Assembly (NCBI GenBank): GCA_021325095.1
Contig: JAJPHV010000115.1
Location: forward strand, 33,050 to 97,049
Direction: 5' to 3'
Length of the DNA: 64,000 bases
From: Chloroflexota bacterium
GTDB taxonomy: Bacteria > Chloroflexota > Anaerolineae > Aggregatilineales > UBA2796
The position numbers were made by a program, and so were the translations under genes. The first letter of the stretch is position 1; each line of letters starts with the position of its first letter. Shown here in pieces: positions 35,837 through 44,619 of this stretch. The notes under the pieces were generated by a model that saw only the letters and a list, made by a program, of their open reading frames with translations, was not told where the DNA came from and made no database searches.

Positions 35837-37123
35837 TTGAGCGTGCTACCCCGTCCGCGCCAATGGCTTTACGGCGCGGCTTTGTTATTGATTCTACTGC
35901 TCACTTCCTGCGGTGCACCACTGCCTGGCGAAAGCTGGCCGGGCATTTCCACCGACGGCCAGTTTGTATACGTGGCTTACCACAACCGGGTGATGCGCGT
36001 CAACCCTGCGCCTCCGCCGGGCGACGAGCGCTCTCCGGTGCGACGCTTCGATTGGATCGGGCAGCTAGCAGACGACAAAATCCACATGTACGCGCCGCCC
36101 GCCGTCTCTGCCGACGGCATTGTTTACGTCGGTGCTTACGACCACAAGGTCTATGCCTTTTCGCTGACCAATGGCTTGCTGACCACCTTCAACAGTGATG
36201 CGGGCAATGACAAAGTGATCGGCGGCGCACTGATCGCAGGAGACACCCTGTACGTCGGGAACGGCGACAAAGGCGTGCGGGCACTGGATCGCAGGACGGG
36301 TGCGCGGCGCTGGAACTTCACGGATACGCGCTACGGCGTGTGGTCAACGCCGATCCTGGTGGGGGATACACTCTACTTTGCGTCGCTCGATCACTTCATT
36401 TACGCGCTAGACGCTGTCAATGGCACGTTGAAATGGAAAGTAGACCTGAACGGTGCGATTGCCGGGACGCCGCTGTACGAGAAGGGCATCCTGTACGCAG
36501 GCACATTCGGCAATGAGATGGTGGCAGTGTCGCTCGAACGGCATGAAATCGTCAACCGCTATGCCACACAGGGCTGGGTGTGGGGCACGCCTGTCATGCT
36601 GAACGACACGCTGTACTTTGGTGACCTGAATGGCTGGGTGTACGCACTCGACGCCAGTACCTTCAAGCTCAAGTGGCAGAAGAACGACCCTGAGCGTCCA
36701 GGCGCAATCCGGGGCAAACTGGCGCTGACGAAACTCCGGGCCAAGGATGGTGGCAGTGACAAAGATATCGTCATCGCGGGGTCGGAGAGCAAATATCTGC
36801 ACGCCTACGATGCGCAGACCGGCGACCTGGTCTGGACGTCGGCCATTAGCGCCAACGAGCAGGTCCTGAGCGATCTGATCGTGATCGGCGACGACGTGAT
36901 ATTTACAACCCTGAGCGAAAGCCAGCTTGTCGCCGCCTTCAACACACAGAATGGGCAAAAATCGTGGGAAGTCAACTACACGAGCGAAATGACCCGCGTG
37001 CAGACGGCCACCAACCCGCCCGTCACCCTGACGACGATCACACCCGCGCCCACCGCAGCGGTGTCAACCGCCGCACCCACCGCAGCGGTATCGCCAGCCA
37101 GCACTGCCACGTCTCAGCAATAA
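35837..37123 (+). CDS. PQQ/BamB-like beta-propeller lipoprotein inside the yidD-yidC cluster
   Basis: About 428 residues with a lipoprotein signal ending in the lipobox LLTSC (cysteine about 25). The mature protein is an eight-bladed PQQ-type propeller: repeated blades with VYVAYHN, VYVGAYDHKVYAF, LYVGNGDKGVRALDRRTG, LYFASLDHFIYALD and similar, in the style of BamB. A Thr/Pro/Ala tail follows. The start is TTG 35837 because AAGGAG lies five bases upstream; ATG 35810 is in frame and would overlap yidD by 17 bp. BamB serves an outer-membrane complex, but no outer-membrane machinery is seen here. Its place between yidD and yidC suggests a role in folding or quality control of proteins outside the membrane. 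Confidence 0.83.
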   Translation: MSVLPRPRQWLYGAALLLILLLTSCGAPLPGESWPGISTDGQFVYVAYHNRVMRVNPAPPPGDERSPVRRFDWIGQLADDKIHMYAPPAVSADGIVYVGAYDHKVYAFSLTNGLLTTFNSDAGNDKVIGGALIAGDTLYVGNGDKGVRALDRRTGARRWNFTDTRYGVWSTPILVGDTLYFASLDHFIYALDAVNGTLKWKVDLNGAIAGTPLYEKGILYAGTFGNEMVAVSLERHEIVNRYATQGWVWGTPVMLNDTLYFGDLNGWVYALDASTFKLKWQKNDPERPGAIRGKLALTKLRAKDGGSDKDIVIAGSESKYLHAYDAQTGDLVWTSAISANEQVLSDLIVIGDDVIFTTLSESQLVAAFNTQNGQKSWEVNYTSEMTRVQTATNPPVTLTTITPAPTAAVSTAAPTAAVSPASTATSQQ

Positions 37124-37155
37124 ACAGTAGGGTTCGCCCAGGAAAGTGATATTCG

Positions 37156-38040
37156 ATGGATTTTCTGACTAACCCCTTCACGACAGCGCTCTTGTTCCTG
37201 TACCAGTTCCTGGGACAGAACATCGTGCTGACTATCGTCGTGTTTACGGTGTTGATCCGCCTGGCGACGTACCCGCTGACCTACCAGCAGATCAAGTCCA
37301 GCAAGGCCATGCAGGAATTGCAGCCGAAGCTGAAGAAGCTCCAGGAAAAGCACAAGGGTGACCGCGAAAAGATGGCCCAGGCCCAGATGGAGCTTTACCG
37401 GGAACATGGTGTGAACCCGCTGGCGGGCTGCCTGCCGCTGCTCATCCAACTGCCCATCCTGCTGGGTCTGTATGGCGCGATCAGCCGTTCGCTGGCAGCG
37501 ACGCCGTTGCAACTGCTCGACCTGCATCACCGCATCCTGATTCCGGGCCTGTCGCACCTGGTGCCCCTGCAAAACCAGTTCCTGTGGCTGAACCTGGCCG
37601 CGCCCGATCCGTACCTGGTGCTGCCGATCCTGGTCGTCGCCACGACCTGGTTGCAGCAGAAGCTCATGACGCCAACGCCTACTGGCAGCGCCGACCCGAA
37701 GGACCCGTCGGCAGCAATGGCCCGCAACATGACGGTCATGATGCCGCTCATGATCGGTATCTTTTCGCTACAGTTTGCCTCCGGGCTGTCCATATACTGG
37801 GTCGTCTCAAACCTGGCCGGTATCCTCCAATACGCGATGCTTGGTAAAATAGACTTCCGAACCTTGCTGCCCGGACGTTCCGGCGCGCCGACCCTGGTCG
37901 TCGAGGAAGTGGACGATACACCGAAGACGAAAGCGCTGCCCGAACGCAGCGACAACGGCACGCAGCAGAAGCTGAGAGCACAGCAGGCCAAGAAGCGAAA
38001 GCCCGGCCCTTCGAAGACAAAAGCCAGCAAGGCGAAATAA
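37156..38040 (+). CDS. yidC: Membrane protein insertase YidC/Oxa1
   Basis: A 294-residue insertase of the short, Gram-positive-like type, without the large periplasmic domain of proteobacterial YidC. The core has IRLATYPLTYQQIKSSKAMQ with the conserved cavity arginine, then a cytosolic coiled-coil (LQPKLKKLQEKHKGDREKM), GVNPLAGCLPLLIQLPIL and SGLSIYWVVSNLAGI. The Lys/Arg-rich tail would contact the ribosome. It inserts membrane proteins alone or with SecYEG. Confidence 0.93.
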   Translation: MDFLTNPFTTALLFLYQFLGQNIVLTIVVFTVLIRLATYPLTYQQIKSSKAMQELQPKLKKLQEKHKGDREKMAQAQMELYREHGVNPLAGCLPLLIQLPILLGLYGAISRSLAATPLQLLDLHHRILIPGLSHLVPLQNQFLWLNLAAPDPYLVLPILVVATTWLQQKLMTPTPTGSADPKDPSAAMARNMTVMMPLMIGIFSLQFASGLSIYWVVSNLAGILQYAMLGKIDFRTLLPGRSGAPTLVVEEVDDTPKTKALPERSDNGTQQKLRAQQAKKRKPGPSKTKASKAK

Positions 38041-38173
38041 ACAGCCTGCCACCTCAAACCCGACCCTCCCCTGTAGAGCGGAGAAGCGGGCGCTAATATT
38101 GAAGACGATGTGGGTGGTCAGGGACAGGGGGCCAACAATTGCGTAAATCCGCTCCTCACTAAGCGAGGACTTT

Positions 38174-39031
38174 ATGAGCGAATCCAGATCGATTGAAGCC
38201 AGCGGCCCCGACATTGAATCGGCAATCAGCAAAGGAATTGCCGAACTCGGTGTGTCGCGCGATGAAGTCATGATCGAGGTGCTGGAGGAGCCGGGTCGTC
38301 GGCTCTTGGGTCTGGGAGCCAAACAGGCCAAAGTGCGTGTAACGGTCATCAAAGCACCTGCAACGCCCGCCCCACCCCCGGCAGTGACCCCTCCGCCCGC
38401 CAGCGCCGCCCGGACGGAAGCGCCGAGGCCGCCCGCCAGGCCCATGGAAGCGCCGGTAGCCCCAGCCGCTAAACCAACCCAAGCGCCGGCTCCGGCCAGC
38501 GAGTTTGAGGAGGACGAGGACTGGGCAGAAGAGGAATCGGTGACGGCGGAAGACCTGGCCGAAGATGCCACTGTCGGGGCCGAGACGCTCCGTGAATTAC
38601 TCCATCACATGGACATCAACGCCAAAGTAGTCGTCCGCCCGGCAAAGAGCGAAAGCGACGAAGCACAGCACTGGACGCTCGAAATCCAGGGGCGTGACCT
38701 GGGCGCGCTGATCGGACGGCGCGGCGAAACGCTGGCAGCCCTGCAATACATCACCCGCCTGATCGCCAGCCGTGACCTGGAACGTCGTGCTAATATCGTC
38801 ATCGACGTAGAGGGATACAAATCACGCCGAGAAACGATGCTCCGGCGGCTTGCCAAGCGCATGGCCGAGCAGGCCATTCAGCGCGGGCGGACGGTCTCAT
38901 TGGAGCCGATGCCCCCGCACGAGCGACGTATCATCCATCTGGCGCTGCGCGATAACCCTAACGTAACCACCGAAAGCGTCGGGGAAGGTGATCATCGCAA
39001 AGTGACGATTATTCCGCGCCGCAGCAAATAG
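38174..39031 (+). CDS. jag: Jag/KhpB RNA-binding protein
   Basis: A 285-residue protein with three domains. Jag-N lies at about 5-55 (EASGPDIESAISKGIAELG, LLGLGAKQAKV). A Pro/Ala- and Glu-rich linker is followed by a KH domain at about 135-210 (GRDLGALIGRRGETLAALQ) and an R3H domain to the end (MPPHERRIIHLALRDNPNV). It is the usual last member of the rpmH-rnpA-yidC cluster and affects RNA stability, cell division and envelope control in other bacteria. The 133-bp gap after yidC holds what may be an eroded copy of the palindromic repeat near 38051-38090. Confidence 0.92.
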   Translation: MSESRSIEASGPDIESAISKGIAELGVSRDEVMIEVLEEPGRRLLGLGAKQAKVRVTVIKAPATPAPPPAVTPPPASAARTEAPRPPARPMEAPVAPAAKPTQAPAPASEFEEDEDWAEEESVTAEDLAEDATVGAETLRELLHHMDINAKVVVRPAKSESDEAQHWTLEIQGRDLGALIGRRGETLAALQYITRLIASRDLERRANIVIDVEGYKSRRETMLRRLAKRMAEQAIQRGRTVSLEPMPPHERRIIHLALRDNPNVTTESVGEGDHRKVTIIPRRSK

Positions 39032-39131
39032 CTCCACCACGTAAGAACAAGACCTTGATCACTATCAGAAATTCGCTCACCGCCGCCGCGACAGCCACCC
39101 TGCGTCGCGGCCTCTCTGATCGGCCAGAAAC

Positions 39132-39965
39132 ATGACTCCAAGCCCCGATTATCTGTTGATCGGCCATGTGGCTCACGACGAGACGCCGCAAGGCCCAAAA
39201 CTGGGCGGCACGGTGTCCTACGCAGGTTGTGCCGCCCATGCCCTGGGGGTGCAGGTCGCCATCGTGACCAGCGCTGCCCAGGATGAAATCGTCCTCAAGG
39301 CTTTTCCGCCTGGCATTGATTTACACGTGATTGAAGCGCCGGAAAGCACCATCTTTGTGAACATCTACGAGGGCGATAAGCGCCGCCAGATCGTGCGCGG
39401 GCACGCGCAACCGCTCTCGCTGTCGGACGTCCCCGAAGCGTGGCGCAGTGCTCCCATCGTCCACTTGGGGCCGCTCGACGACGAGGTGGACCCGGCCCTG
39501 GCGCGCGCCTTCCCGCACTCGCTGGTCGCCGCTGGCCCGCAGGGCTGGATGCGCACCTGGGATGCCGAAGGAACCGTCTTCCCCAAACAGTGGGAACACG
39601 CCGACGCCTTGCTGCCCATCCTGGACGTGACCGTTTTCAGTGAAGAGGACATTCACCGCGATAAGGCGCTTGAGGCGCATTACGCCAGCCTGGCCTCTCT
39701 ACTGATCGTGACCCGCGCCGCCAATGGCTGCACCGTCTACCAGCGCGGTCAGGAACCCATGCACATCCCTGCGCCAGCCGTCCCTGTCGTGGATGCGACG
39801 GGGGCGGGCGACATCTTCACCGGCATCTTCCTGGTCATCTACTGGCGCACTCGTGACGTGCGGCGCGCTGCGGAAGCGGCTACACAGCTTGCGTCACTGT
39901 CCGTGACCCGCGCCGGCATGAGTGGCATCCCGACGCCTGATGAAATCCGCCAGGTCATCGGGTGA
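39132..39965 (+). CDS. PfkB-family carbohydrate kinase
   Basis: A 277-residue ribokinase-fold protein. The C-terminal PfkB signature VVDATGAGDIFTGIFL contains the catalytic aspartate in DATGAGD. The N-terminal glycine-rich motif is present as LGGTVSYAGCAAHALG. Substrate could be a sugar, nucleoside or sugar acid; the sequence does not settle it. The protein is about 30 residues shorter than ribokinase, with a compact lid region. A single gene. Confidence 0.85.
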   Translation: MTPSPDYLLIGHVAHDETPQGPKLGGTVSYAGCAAHALGVQVAIVTSAAQDEIVLKAFPPGIDLHVIEAPESTIFVNIYEGDKRRQIVRGHAQPLSLSDVPEAWRSAPIVHLGPLDDEVDPALARAFPHSLVAAGPQGWMRTWDAEGTVFPKQWEHADALLPILDVTVFSEEDIHRDKALEAHYASLASLLIVTRAANGCTVYQRGQEPMHIPAPAVPVVDATGAGDIFTGIFLVIYWRTRDVRRAAEAATQLASLSVTRAGMSGIPTPDEIRQVIG

Positions 39966-40051
39966 CTCAGGGTATTGTCGGGTGGGTTGCCAGGCGGATC
40001 GATCTGTTGCAGCCTTTGGTGCGTTGGCACAGTGTCTGGTACCAAAGCGAG

Positions 40052-40079
40052 TTGACACGCAAGCCGCAGCGCCTATACT
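40052..40079 (+). promoter_or_regulatory. Promoter of the wHTH-AAA ATPase gene
   Basis: TTGACA (40052-40057), 16-bp spacer, TATACT (40074-40079), about 75 bp before the GTG start. Confidence 0.8.
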
Positions 40080-40154
40080 TGGTTTCTGAGCAGCATTGGT
40101 AAACGAGATTGGGGCCATCGAGAGCACATCGTTCCGCTGAAAGGGCAGCAGCAC

Positions 40155-41453
40155 GTGGAACAACAAGCACAAGCTACGAGTTTGCGTGATATCCTCCGGC
40201 AACCGGAAACGATAGAAGAACTGGGCGTTCCACCCGGTATTGTCCACGACCTGATGATGCGCTTGCTCTTCACCGAAGGTGACGTAAGCCTGCGCCGCTT
40301 TTCGGATGTGCTGAAAATCAGCGCCAAAATCCTGGACACTATCATGTTGCGCTGGCAGCAGGAGCACCTGGTCGAGATTTCAAAAGCAGGCAACATCGGA
40401 CGGGCCAGCTACATTTACAGCCTGACGGAGGCAGGGGCCGCGCGCGCCCGGGACGCGCTGGAACGCAGCCAGTACATCGGCGCCGTGCCGATCCCTATCG
40501 AAGTCTACAACCAGGCGATTGTGTTGCAGAGCCAGGAACGGGCGCGCATCCCCCCGGAAATGGTGCAGCAGTCGCTCAACCAGTTGATCCTGCCGGAGGG
40601 ATTTCATCGCCGCATCGGCCCAGCCCTCAACCTCGGTTCGTCGTTGTTCCTGTATGGCCCGCCTGGGAACGGCAAAACGACGGTAGCGCAGGCCATTGCC
40701 GGGCTGATTGCAGGCTCAGACCCGATCTGGTTGCCCTACACGGTCACAACAGGCGGCCAGCTTATCGGCATCCACGACCCGCTGGTTCACCACCCGATCC
40801 AGCTTGATCGCAACCAACTTGAGCAGCTTGGCGAGTATGACCGGCGCTGGGGGCTGTTCACCCGCCCGGCGGTAATGGTCGGCGGCGAATTGACGATGGA
40901 AGCGCTTGACCTGCGCTTCGATGAGACGACCAAGTTTTATGAGGGGCCGCTGCAACTCAAGGCCAACGGCGGCATGTTCCTGATCGACGACTTTGGCCGC
41001 CAGCAGATGCGCCCGACGGAACTGCTCAACCGGTGGATCGTGCCGCTCGAATCGGGGTTCGACTTTTTGCGTCTGCGTACCGGGCAGACTATGCAAGTGC
41101 CTTTCCGCCAGTTGATCGTGTTCAGCACAAACCTTGACCCCAACGAACTGGTGGACGCCGCATTCCTGCGCCGTATCCAGATGAAGGTCAACGTCGAAAG
41201 CCCGGATGAGCGCATGTTCTTTCAGATTTTCGCCACGATGTGCCAGCGCTTGAAAGTGCCGCTTGACAAGGACTCGTTCCTGCACCTGCTGCAAGAGTGG
41301 TATCGCAAACCCAGGCGGGTTTTCCAGGCCGTTCACCCGCGCGACATCCTGAAGATCGTGATCTCGCTGTGCGAGTATGAAGGAAAGCCCGTCGCCCTCA
41401 CGCCGCAGTTGATCGACGAGGCGTGCCGGGCCTATTTCGTCGATAGCAATTAG
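40155..41453 (+). CDS. AAA-type ATPase with N-terminal winged-helix-like domain
   Basis: A 432-residue protein with a GTG start. The first ~110 residues look like a winged helix (VSLRRFSDVLKISAKILDTIMLRWQQEHLVEIS then YIYSLTEAGAARA). The ATPase part has Walker A GPPGNGKTT at about 168-176, a Walker B-type FLIDDFGRQQ, and a sensor-1-like LIVFSTNLDP. The C-terminal region includes FQAVHPRDIL, a lid helix. Stand-alone ATPases of this build are common in Chloroflexota and Deltaproteobacteria; partners are unknown. Weak AAGGGC before the start. No secretion or pilus genes are adjacent. Confidence 0.78.
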   Translation: MEQQAQATSLRDILRQPETIEELGVPPGIVHDLMMRLLFTEGDVSLRRFSDVLKISAKILDTIMLRWQQEHLVEISKAGNIGRASYIYSLTEAGAARARDALERSQYIGAVPIPIEVYNQAIVLQSQERARIPPEMVQQSLNQLILPEGFHRRIGPALNLGSSLFLYGPPGNGKTTVAQAIAGLIAGSDPIWLPYTVTTGGQLIGIHDPLVHHPIQLDRNQLEQLGEYDRRWGLFTRPAVMVGGELTMEALDLRFDETTKFYEGPLQLKANGGMFLIDDFGRQQMRPTELLNRWIVPLESGFDFLRLRTGQTMQVPFRQLIVFSTNLDPNELVDAAFLRRIQMKVNVESPDERMFFQIFATMCQRLKVPLDKDSFLHLLQEWYRKPRRVFQAVHPRDILKIVISLCEYEGKPVALTPQLIDEACRAYFVDSN

Positions 41454-41664
41454 GTCTGCTGCATCCTGTAGCACAGGTCTCGCTCTCGACAGCAGTGCGC
41501 TTCATTCCGATCCTCACAGGCGCAGCCCTGGCAATGAGCAGCCCCTGCTGCGTCAGGGCCGCCCGCTCCATCCCAACTTACAATGACAGGTGACTCACCC
41601 TCCGCTTGGGCGCTGCAAAGGTTGCATGGATGGGTCACGTCCATGCCGGGTCAGGCGGCCCGGT

Positions 41665-41673
41665 TGCTATACT
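41665..41673 (+). promoter_or_regulatory. Extended -10 promoter of the enoyl-CoA hydratase gene
   Basis: TGC directly precedes TATACT (41668-41673), an extended -10. No -35 match is seen at 16-18 bp, which is acceptable for this promoter class. It lies 53 bp before ATG 41726. Confidence 0.55.
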
Positions 41674-41725
41674 CTACAGCCAGAAATGCCGCACGGGGTT
41701 TGCACAGGGGAAGGGTAAATCGCTT

Positions 41726-42502
41726 ATGGCTTACGAAAATATCCTGGTGGAACGGTTGGAAGGTCGGGTCGGGCTGGTGCGACTCAACCGCCCGAAGGCC
41801 CTGAATGCGCTCAACGCCCAACTGATGAGGGAATTGGCTGACGCGCTGCACGAACTGGATCGGGACGATGCCATTGGCTGTCTGGTTCTGACAGGCAACG
41901 ATAGAGCCTTTGCGGCGGGTGCGGACATCAAAGAAATGGCCGAGGCCAGCGCCATCGACATGCTCAACCGCGATAACATCGCCCAATGGGATCGACTGGC
42001 GGCGCTCCGCAAACCGTTGATTGCGGCGGTATCCGGCTGGTGTCTGGGCGGCGGCCTGGAATTAGCGATGATTTGCGACATGATCGTGGCCTCGGAAAGC
42101 GCCAGATTCGGCCAGCCAGAGATCACGATTGGGATCATGCCGGGTGCGGGCGGTACGCAGCGCCTGACGCGCGCAGTGGGCAAGGCCATTGCAATGGAAA
42201 TGATCCTGAACAACCGCAACCTGAGCGCCGACGAAGCAGCGCGTTTCGGGCTGGTGAACCGGGTCGTCCCGCCCGAAATTTATCTGGACGAGACGCTCAA
42301 ACTGGCCCGCGAGATCGCCAGCCGCGCGCCCATTGCGGTGCGACTTGCCAAAGAAGCCATTAACAAAGCCTTTGAAAACACATTGGCCGAAGGGATTGCG
42401 ACTGAACGCCGCAACTTCTATTTTCTGTTTGCCACCGAAGACCAGAAGGAAGGCATGGCGGCATTCATCGCCAAGCGCGACCCGCAGTGGAAAGGCAGGT
42501 AG
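41726..42502 (+). CDS. Enoyl-CoA hydratase / isomerase family protein
   Basis: A 258-residue crotonase-fold enzyme. The oxyanion hole is built from AAGADIKEM and GGGLELAMICD. The two catalytic glutamates expected in hydratases are visible, in GQPEITIGIMPGAGGTQRL and the preceding CDMIVASESARFG region, so it is likely an active short-chain enoyl-CoA hydratase (FadB/Ech-like) of beta-oxidation. ATG 41726 begins MAYENILVERLEGRVGLV, the normal N-terminus; the longer open frame to 41606 would include its promoter. AGGGGAAGGG precedes the start. Confidence 0.9.
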   Translation: MAYENILVERLEGRVGLVRLNRPKALNALNAQLMRELADALHELDRDDAIGCLVLTGNDRAFAAGADIKEMAEASAIDMLNRDNIAQWDRLAALRKPLIAAVSGWCLGGGLELAMICDMIVASESARFGQPEITIGIMPGAGGTQRLTRAVGKAIAMEMILNNRNLSADEAARFGLVNRVVPPEIYLDETLKLAREIASRAPIAVRLAKEAINKAFENTLAEGIATERRNFYFLFATEDQKEGMAAFIAKRDPQWKGR

Positions 42503-42701
42503 CGTTCTGTCGGTCAGCATTTGCCCACCGATTCGACAATTCGACAGCGGGCAGCGCGGATGCAGCTTCCTTTGTACCCGGTTTGGACTCTGACTGCACC
42601 GACTGCATAAATAGCTGATTTATCCGGGGTTTGTTAAGTGTGTATAATGGATAGAGTAGTGATGACGAACATACAGCCATGAAGTAACCGAGGCCACGTC
42701 A

Positions 42702-43253
42702 ATGAGTACGACTTCCTCCCGAAAATCCCAGGAAGCAGCGGGCCGCCAGGATTCCTCGCAGGAGGACTTGCGCTGCCCGGTCTGCTGGCAGCCTTATAAG
42801 GTGGAACAGTTCATCTGCCTGAGTTGTGGGGCAACTCTGCCGCGTGGCAAGGGTACGCGCCCGGTCAACACCGACGACGTGTTGCCTGAGCCTAGCCAGC
42901 CCCCTGGCGCAACACTCGTACCCGGCAAAGACGGCATTACCTTTGAAATTGGAAGCCATTGGCTGCCGATCCCGGCGGGTGAGCGGGTTATTGTCGGGCG
43001 CAAAACGGACGATCCAGAGGAGTTGCACCCACCCGACATCGACCTAAGCCCTTTTGGAGCCGATGAGAAAGGCGTCTCACGCCGTCATCTCCAGATCAGC
43101 TACAAAGGCGATTTAATTGTCGTCACCGATCTCGGCAGTAAGAACGGTACGTGGCTCAACGACCAACGTTTACTTCCCCGAATCGGAAAGCCGCTGCACG
43201 ATGGTGATCACCTGCGGCTAGGATTACTCCAGGTCAACGTCCGGTTCTGCTGA
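42702..43253 (+). CDS. Zinc-ribbon plus FHA-domain protein
   Basis: A 183-residue protein. The N-terminus has CPVC and CLSC pairs forming a zinc ribbon at about 25-50. The C-terminal FHA domain (about 95-183) has VIVGRKTDD, SRRHLQI and LGSKNGTWLND, the phosphothreonine-binding loops with conserved Arg, Ser, His and Asn. It would read phosphorylation by Ser/Thr kinases such as the one at 4861. TATAAT at 42643-42648 is a probable -10 element. FHA proteins of this design are common partners of PknB-type kinases. Confidence 0.88.
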   Translation: MSTTSSRKSQEAAGRQDSSQEDLRCPVCWQPYKVEQFICLSCGATLPRGKGTRPVNTDDVLPEPSQPPGATLVPGKDGITFEIGSHWLPIPAGERVIVGRKTDDPEELHPPDIDLSPFGADEKGVSRRHLQISYKGDLIVVTDLGSKNGTWLNDQRLLPRIGKPLHDGDHLRLGLLQVNVRFC

Positions 43254-43273
43254 TAGCGGCAGGCCATCCAGCA

Positions 43274-43299
43274 GGCAAAGCCCCACGGTGGCCTTTGCC
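43274..43299. terminator. Hairpin between convergent genes
   Basis: GGCAAAG (43274-43280) pairs with CTTTGCC (43293-43299) just after the FHA gene. A T-run is lacking; it may still serve as a bidirectional end for this gene and the one at 43387-44508. Confidence 0.4.
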
Positions 43300-43353
43300 G
43301 CCTCGAAGATTCGCCCTCTGCGTGGCAGGCCAGTCATGCTGCCAGAAGTGACC

Positions 43354-43381
43354 GCCGTAACAACCCCGCCGTAACAACCCC
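43354..43381. repeat. 14-bp tandem duplication
   Basis: GCCGTAACAACCCC occurs twice head to tail, in the short gap between convergent genes, ending six bases before the stop codon of the - strand gene. Confidence 0.7.
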
Positions 43382-43386
43382 GGAGT

Positions 43387-44508
43387 TCAATCTTGTGCCT
43401 CGGCAGTTCGGATGGCGCGGCGCTTCAGTCGTGCCTTACGTCTGGAAGCCGTGCGCATCTGCCGTGAGGAACGATCCGACGACCAGGGTGCGTAGGGAGC
43501 CATCGTCAGCGCTGCCAGTTCCAGGAGCACCGTGTCGTAGTTCACGCGCCAGCCGGAGAAATCGCGCCACGCCTGGTCGCGGTCTGCTTTGAGCGGAACG
43601 CCTTGTGTGGCAAGCTGTTCGCAGACTGCGTCGAACTCGTCTCGCCGGATACTGATCGGATCGTCGGGCCGGGGCGCGGGGTCGTAAGGCAGGCGGAAAT
43701 AATCGGCGATGTGGCGCAGCGCCAGGTATCCTGCTCGAATACACAGTGCCGCCTGAGCGTCCCGAGGCAAATCCAGCGTCGAAATCGTCAGAGCCGCCGC
43801 ATCCAGAACCGCGCCTGCCGCCGTCACCCAGGAACGATGGCCCTGCGGTGAGCGGAAGAAGGTCAATACCGCGAGTGACGTGTGGCTTTCCTCAATGTCG
43901 GCGAACCAGCTTTCCCAGGCAGCCCATGTCTCGTGCAGGCGGTCCCAGCCACCAATGCGCCCGAATCGAGCCAGCATCTCGACGGCAGAAGGCGGCGAGC
44001 CAGCGCGCACTTCCAGCAGGGTAACGGCGGCTTCGCGGCGCGCAAAGGCGGTGTAAATGGTGGGTAGGTAGGCGATCAACAGCGCGATCATGATCAATCC
44101 GATGGTCGCTTCAGAAAAGGCGAGCACGGCTGTCGCCACATCGCCTGGCGGCTGCGTGCCCAGCGTTAGCAGCGCCGATCCGCTCAGTGCAAAGGCCGTT
44201 CTGACCGTACCTGCGCCGACGGCCCAGTACATCAACATGTAGCCGAGCAGAATTGCGGTCAGCCAGACGGGTAAGAGCGCCATCAGGCTCAACGGGGCGT
44301 AAAGGGCCATGATCTGGTCACGTTCTTCGTAGGACTGTACGTGCTTCAGACGCAGGTTAAATAGACGGAACAGAATAACCCGAAAGACAATCCACACGAT
44401 GACGTCCGGCGCGGCGCGTGGCAGGACGAACGTGCGCACCGCCGAAGCCAGTGTGGCCGCGACAATGACAAGGCCCATCGCAAATGTCAGAAGCTGTGCG
44501 ACAATCAT
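43387..44508 (-). CDS. Channel-like membrane protein of unknown function
   Basis: A 373-residue protein with an N-terminal membrane part of about 170 residues and a soluble helical C-terminal domain. Hydrophobic helices lie near 1-28, 70-100 and 130-155. Between the last two, FALSGSALLTLGTQPPG resembles the pore loop of two-TM potassium-type channels (T-x-G pattern), but lacks the full TVGYG filter. The C-terminal region has no recognisable nucleotide-binding or RCK motif and ends in a basic tail. It may be an ion-conducting protein or simply a conserved membrane protein. Confidence 0.68.
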   Translation of the reverse strand: MIVAQLLTFAMGLVIVAATLASAVRTFVLPRAAPDVIVWIVFRVILFRLFNLRLKHVQSYEERDQIMALYAPLSLMALLPVWLTAILLGYMLMYWAVGAGTVRTAFALSGSALLTLGTQPPGDVATAVLAFSEATIGLIMIALLIAYLPTIYTAFARREAAVTLLEVRAGSPPSAVEMLARFGRIGGWDRLHETWAAWESWFADIEESHTSLAVLTFFRSPQGHRSWVTAAGAVLDAAALTISTLDLPRDAQAALCIRAGYLALRHIADYFRLPYDPAPRPDDPISIRRDEFDAVCEQLATQGVPLKADRDQAWRDFSGWRVNYDTVLLELAALTMAPYAPWSSDRSSRQMRTASRRKARLKRRAIRTAEAQD

Positions 44509-44619
44509 AGGCGGCGTAATTTCCTCAGTGCGGTCAGTCTTGGCATATTATCGGAAAGTTGAAAAGGGCCGCCAACGTGAGTTACGATCTTATTCGGAGT
44601 AGAAGCAGATGCAGGCAGA

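Noticed and set aside
41450..41644. 64-codon cysteine-rich ORF on the - strand (CNLC, CQGCAC, CC) in the gap after the AAA ATPase gene
   Set aside because: No ribosome-binding site before its ATG, and it runs antisense across the leader and -10 of the enoyl-CoA hydratase promoter. Probably chance, though a zinc peptide cannot be excluded.
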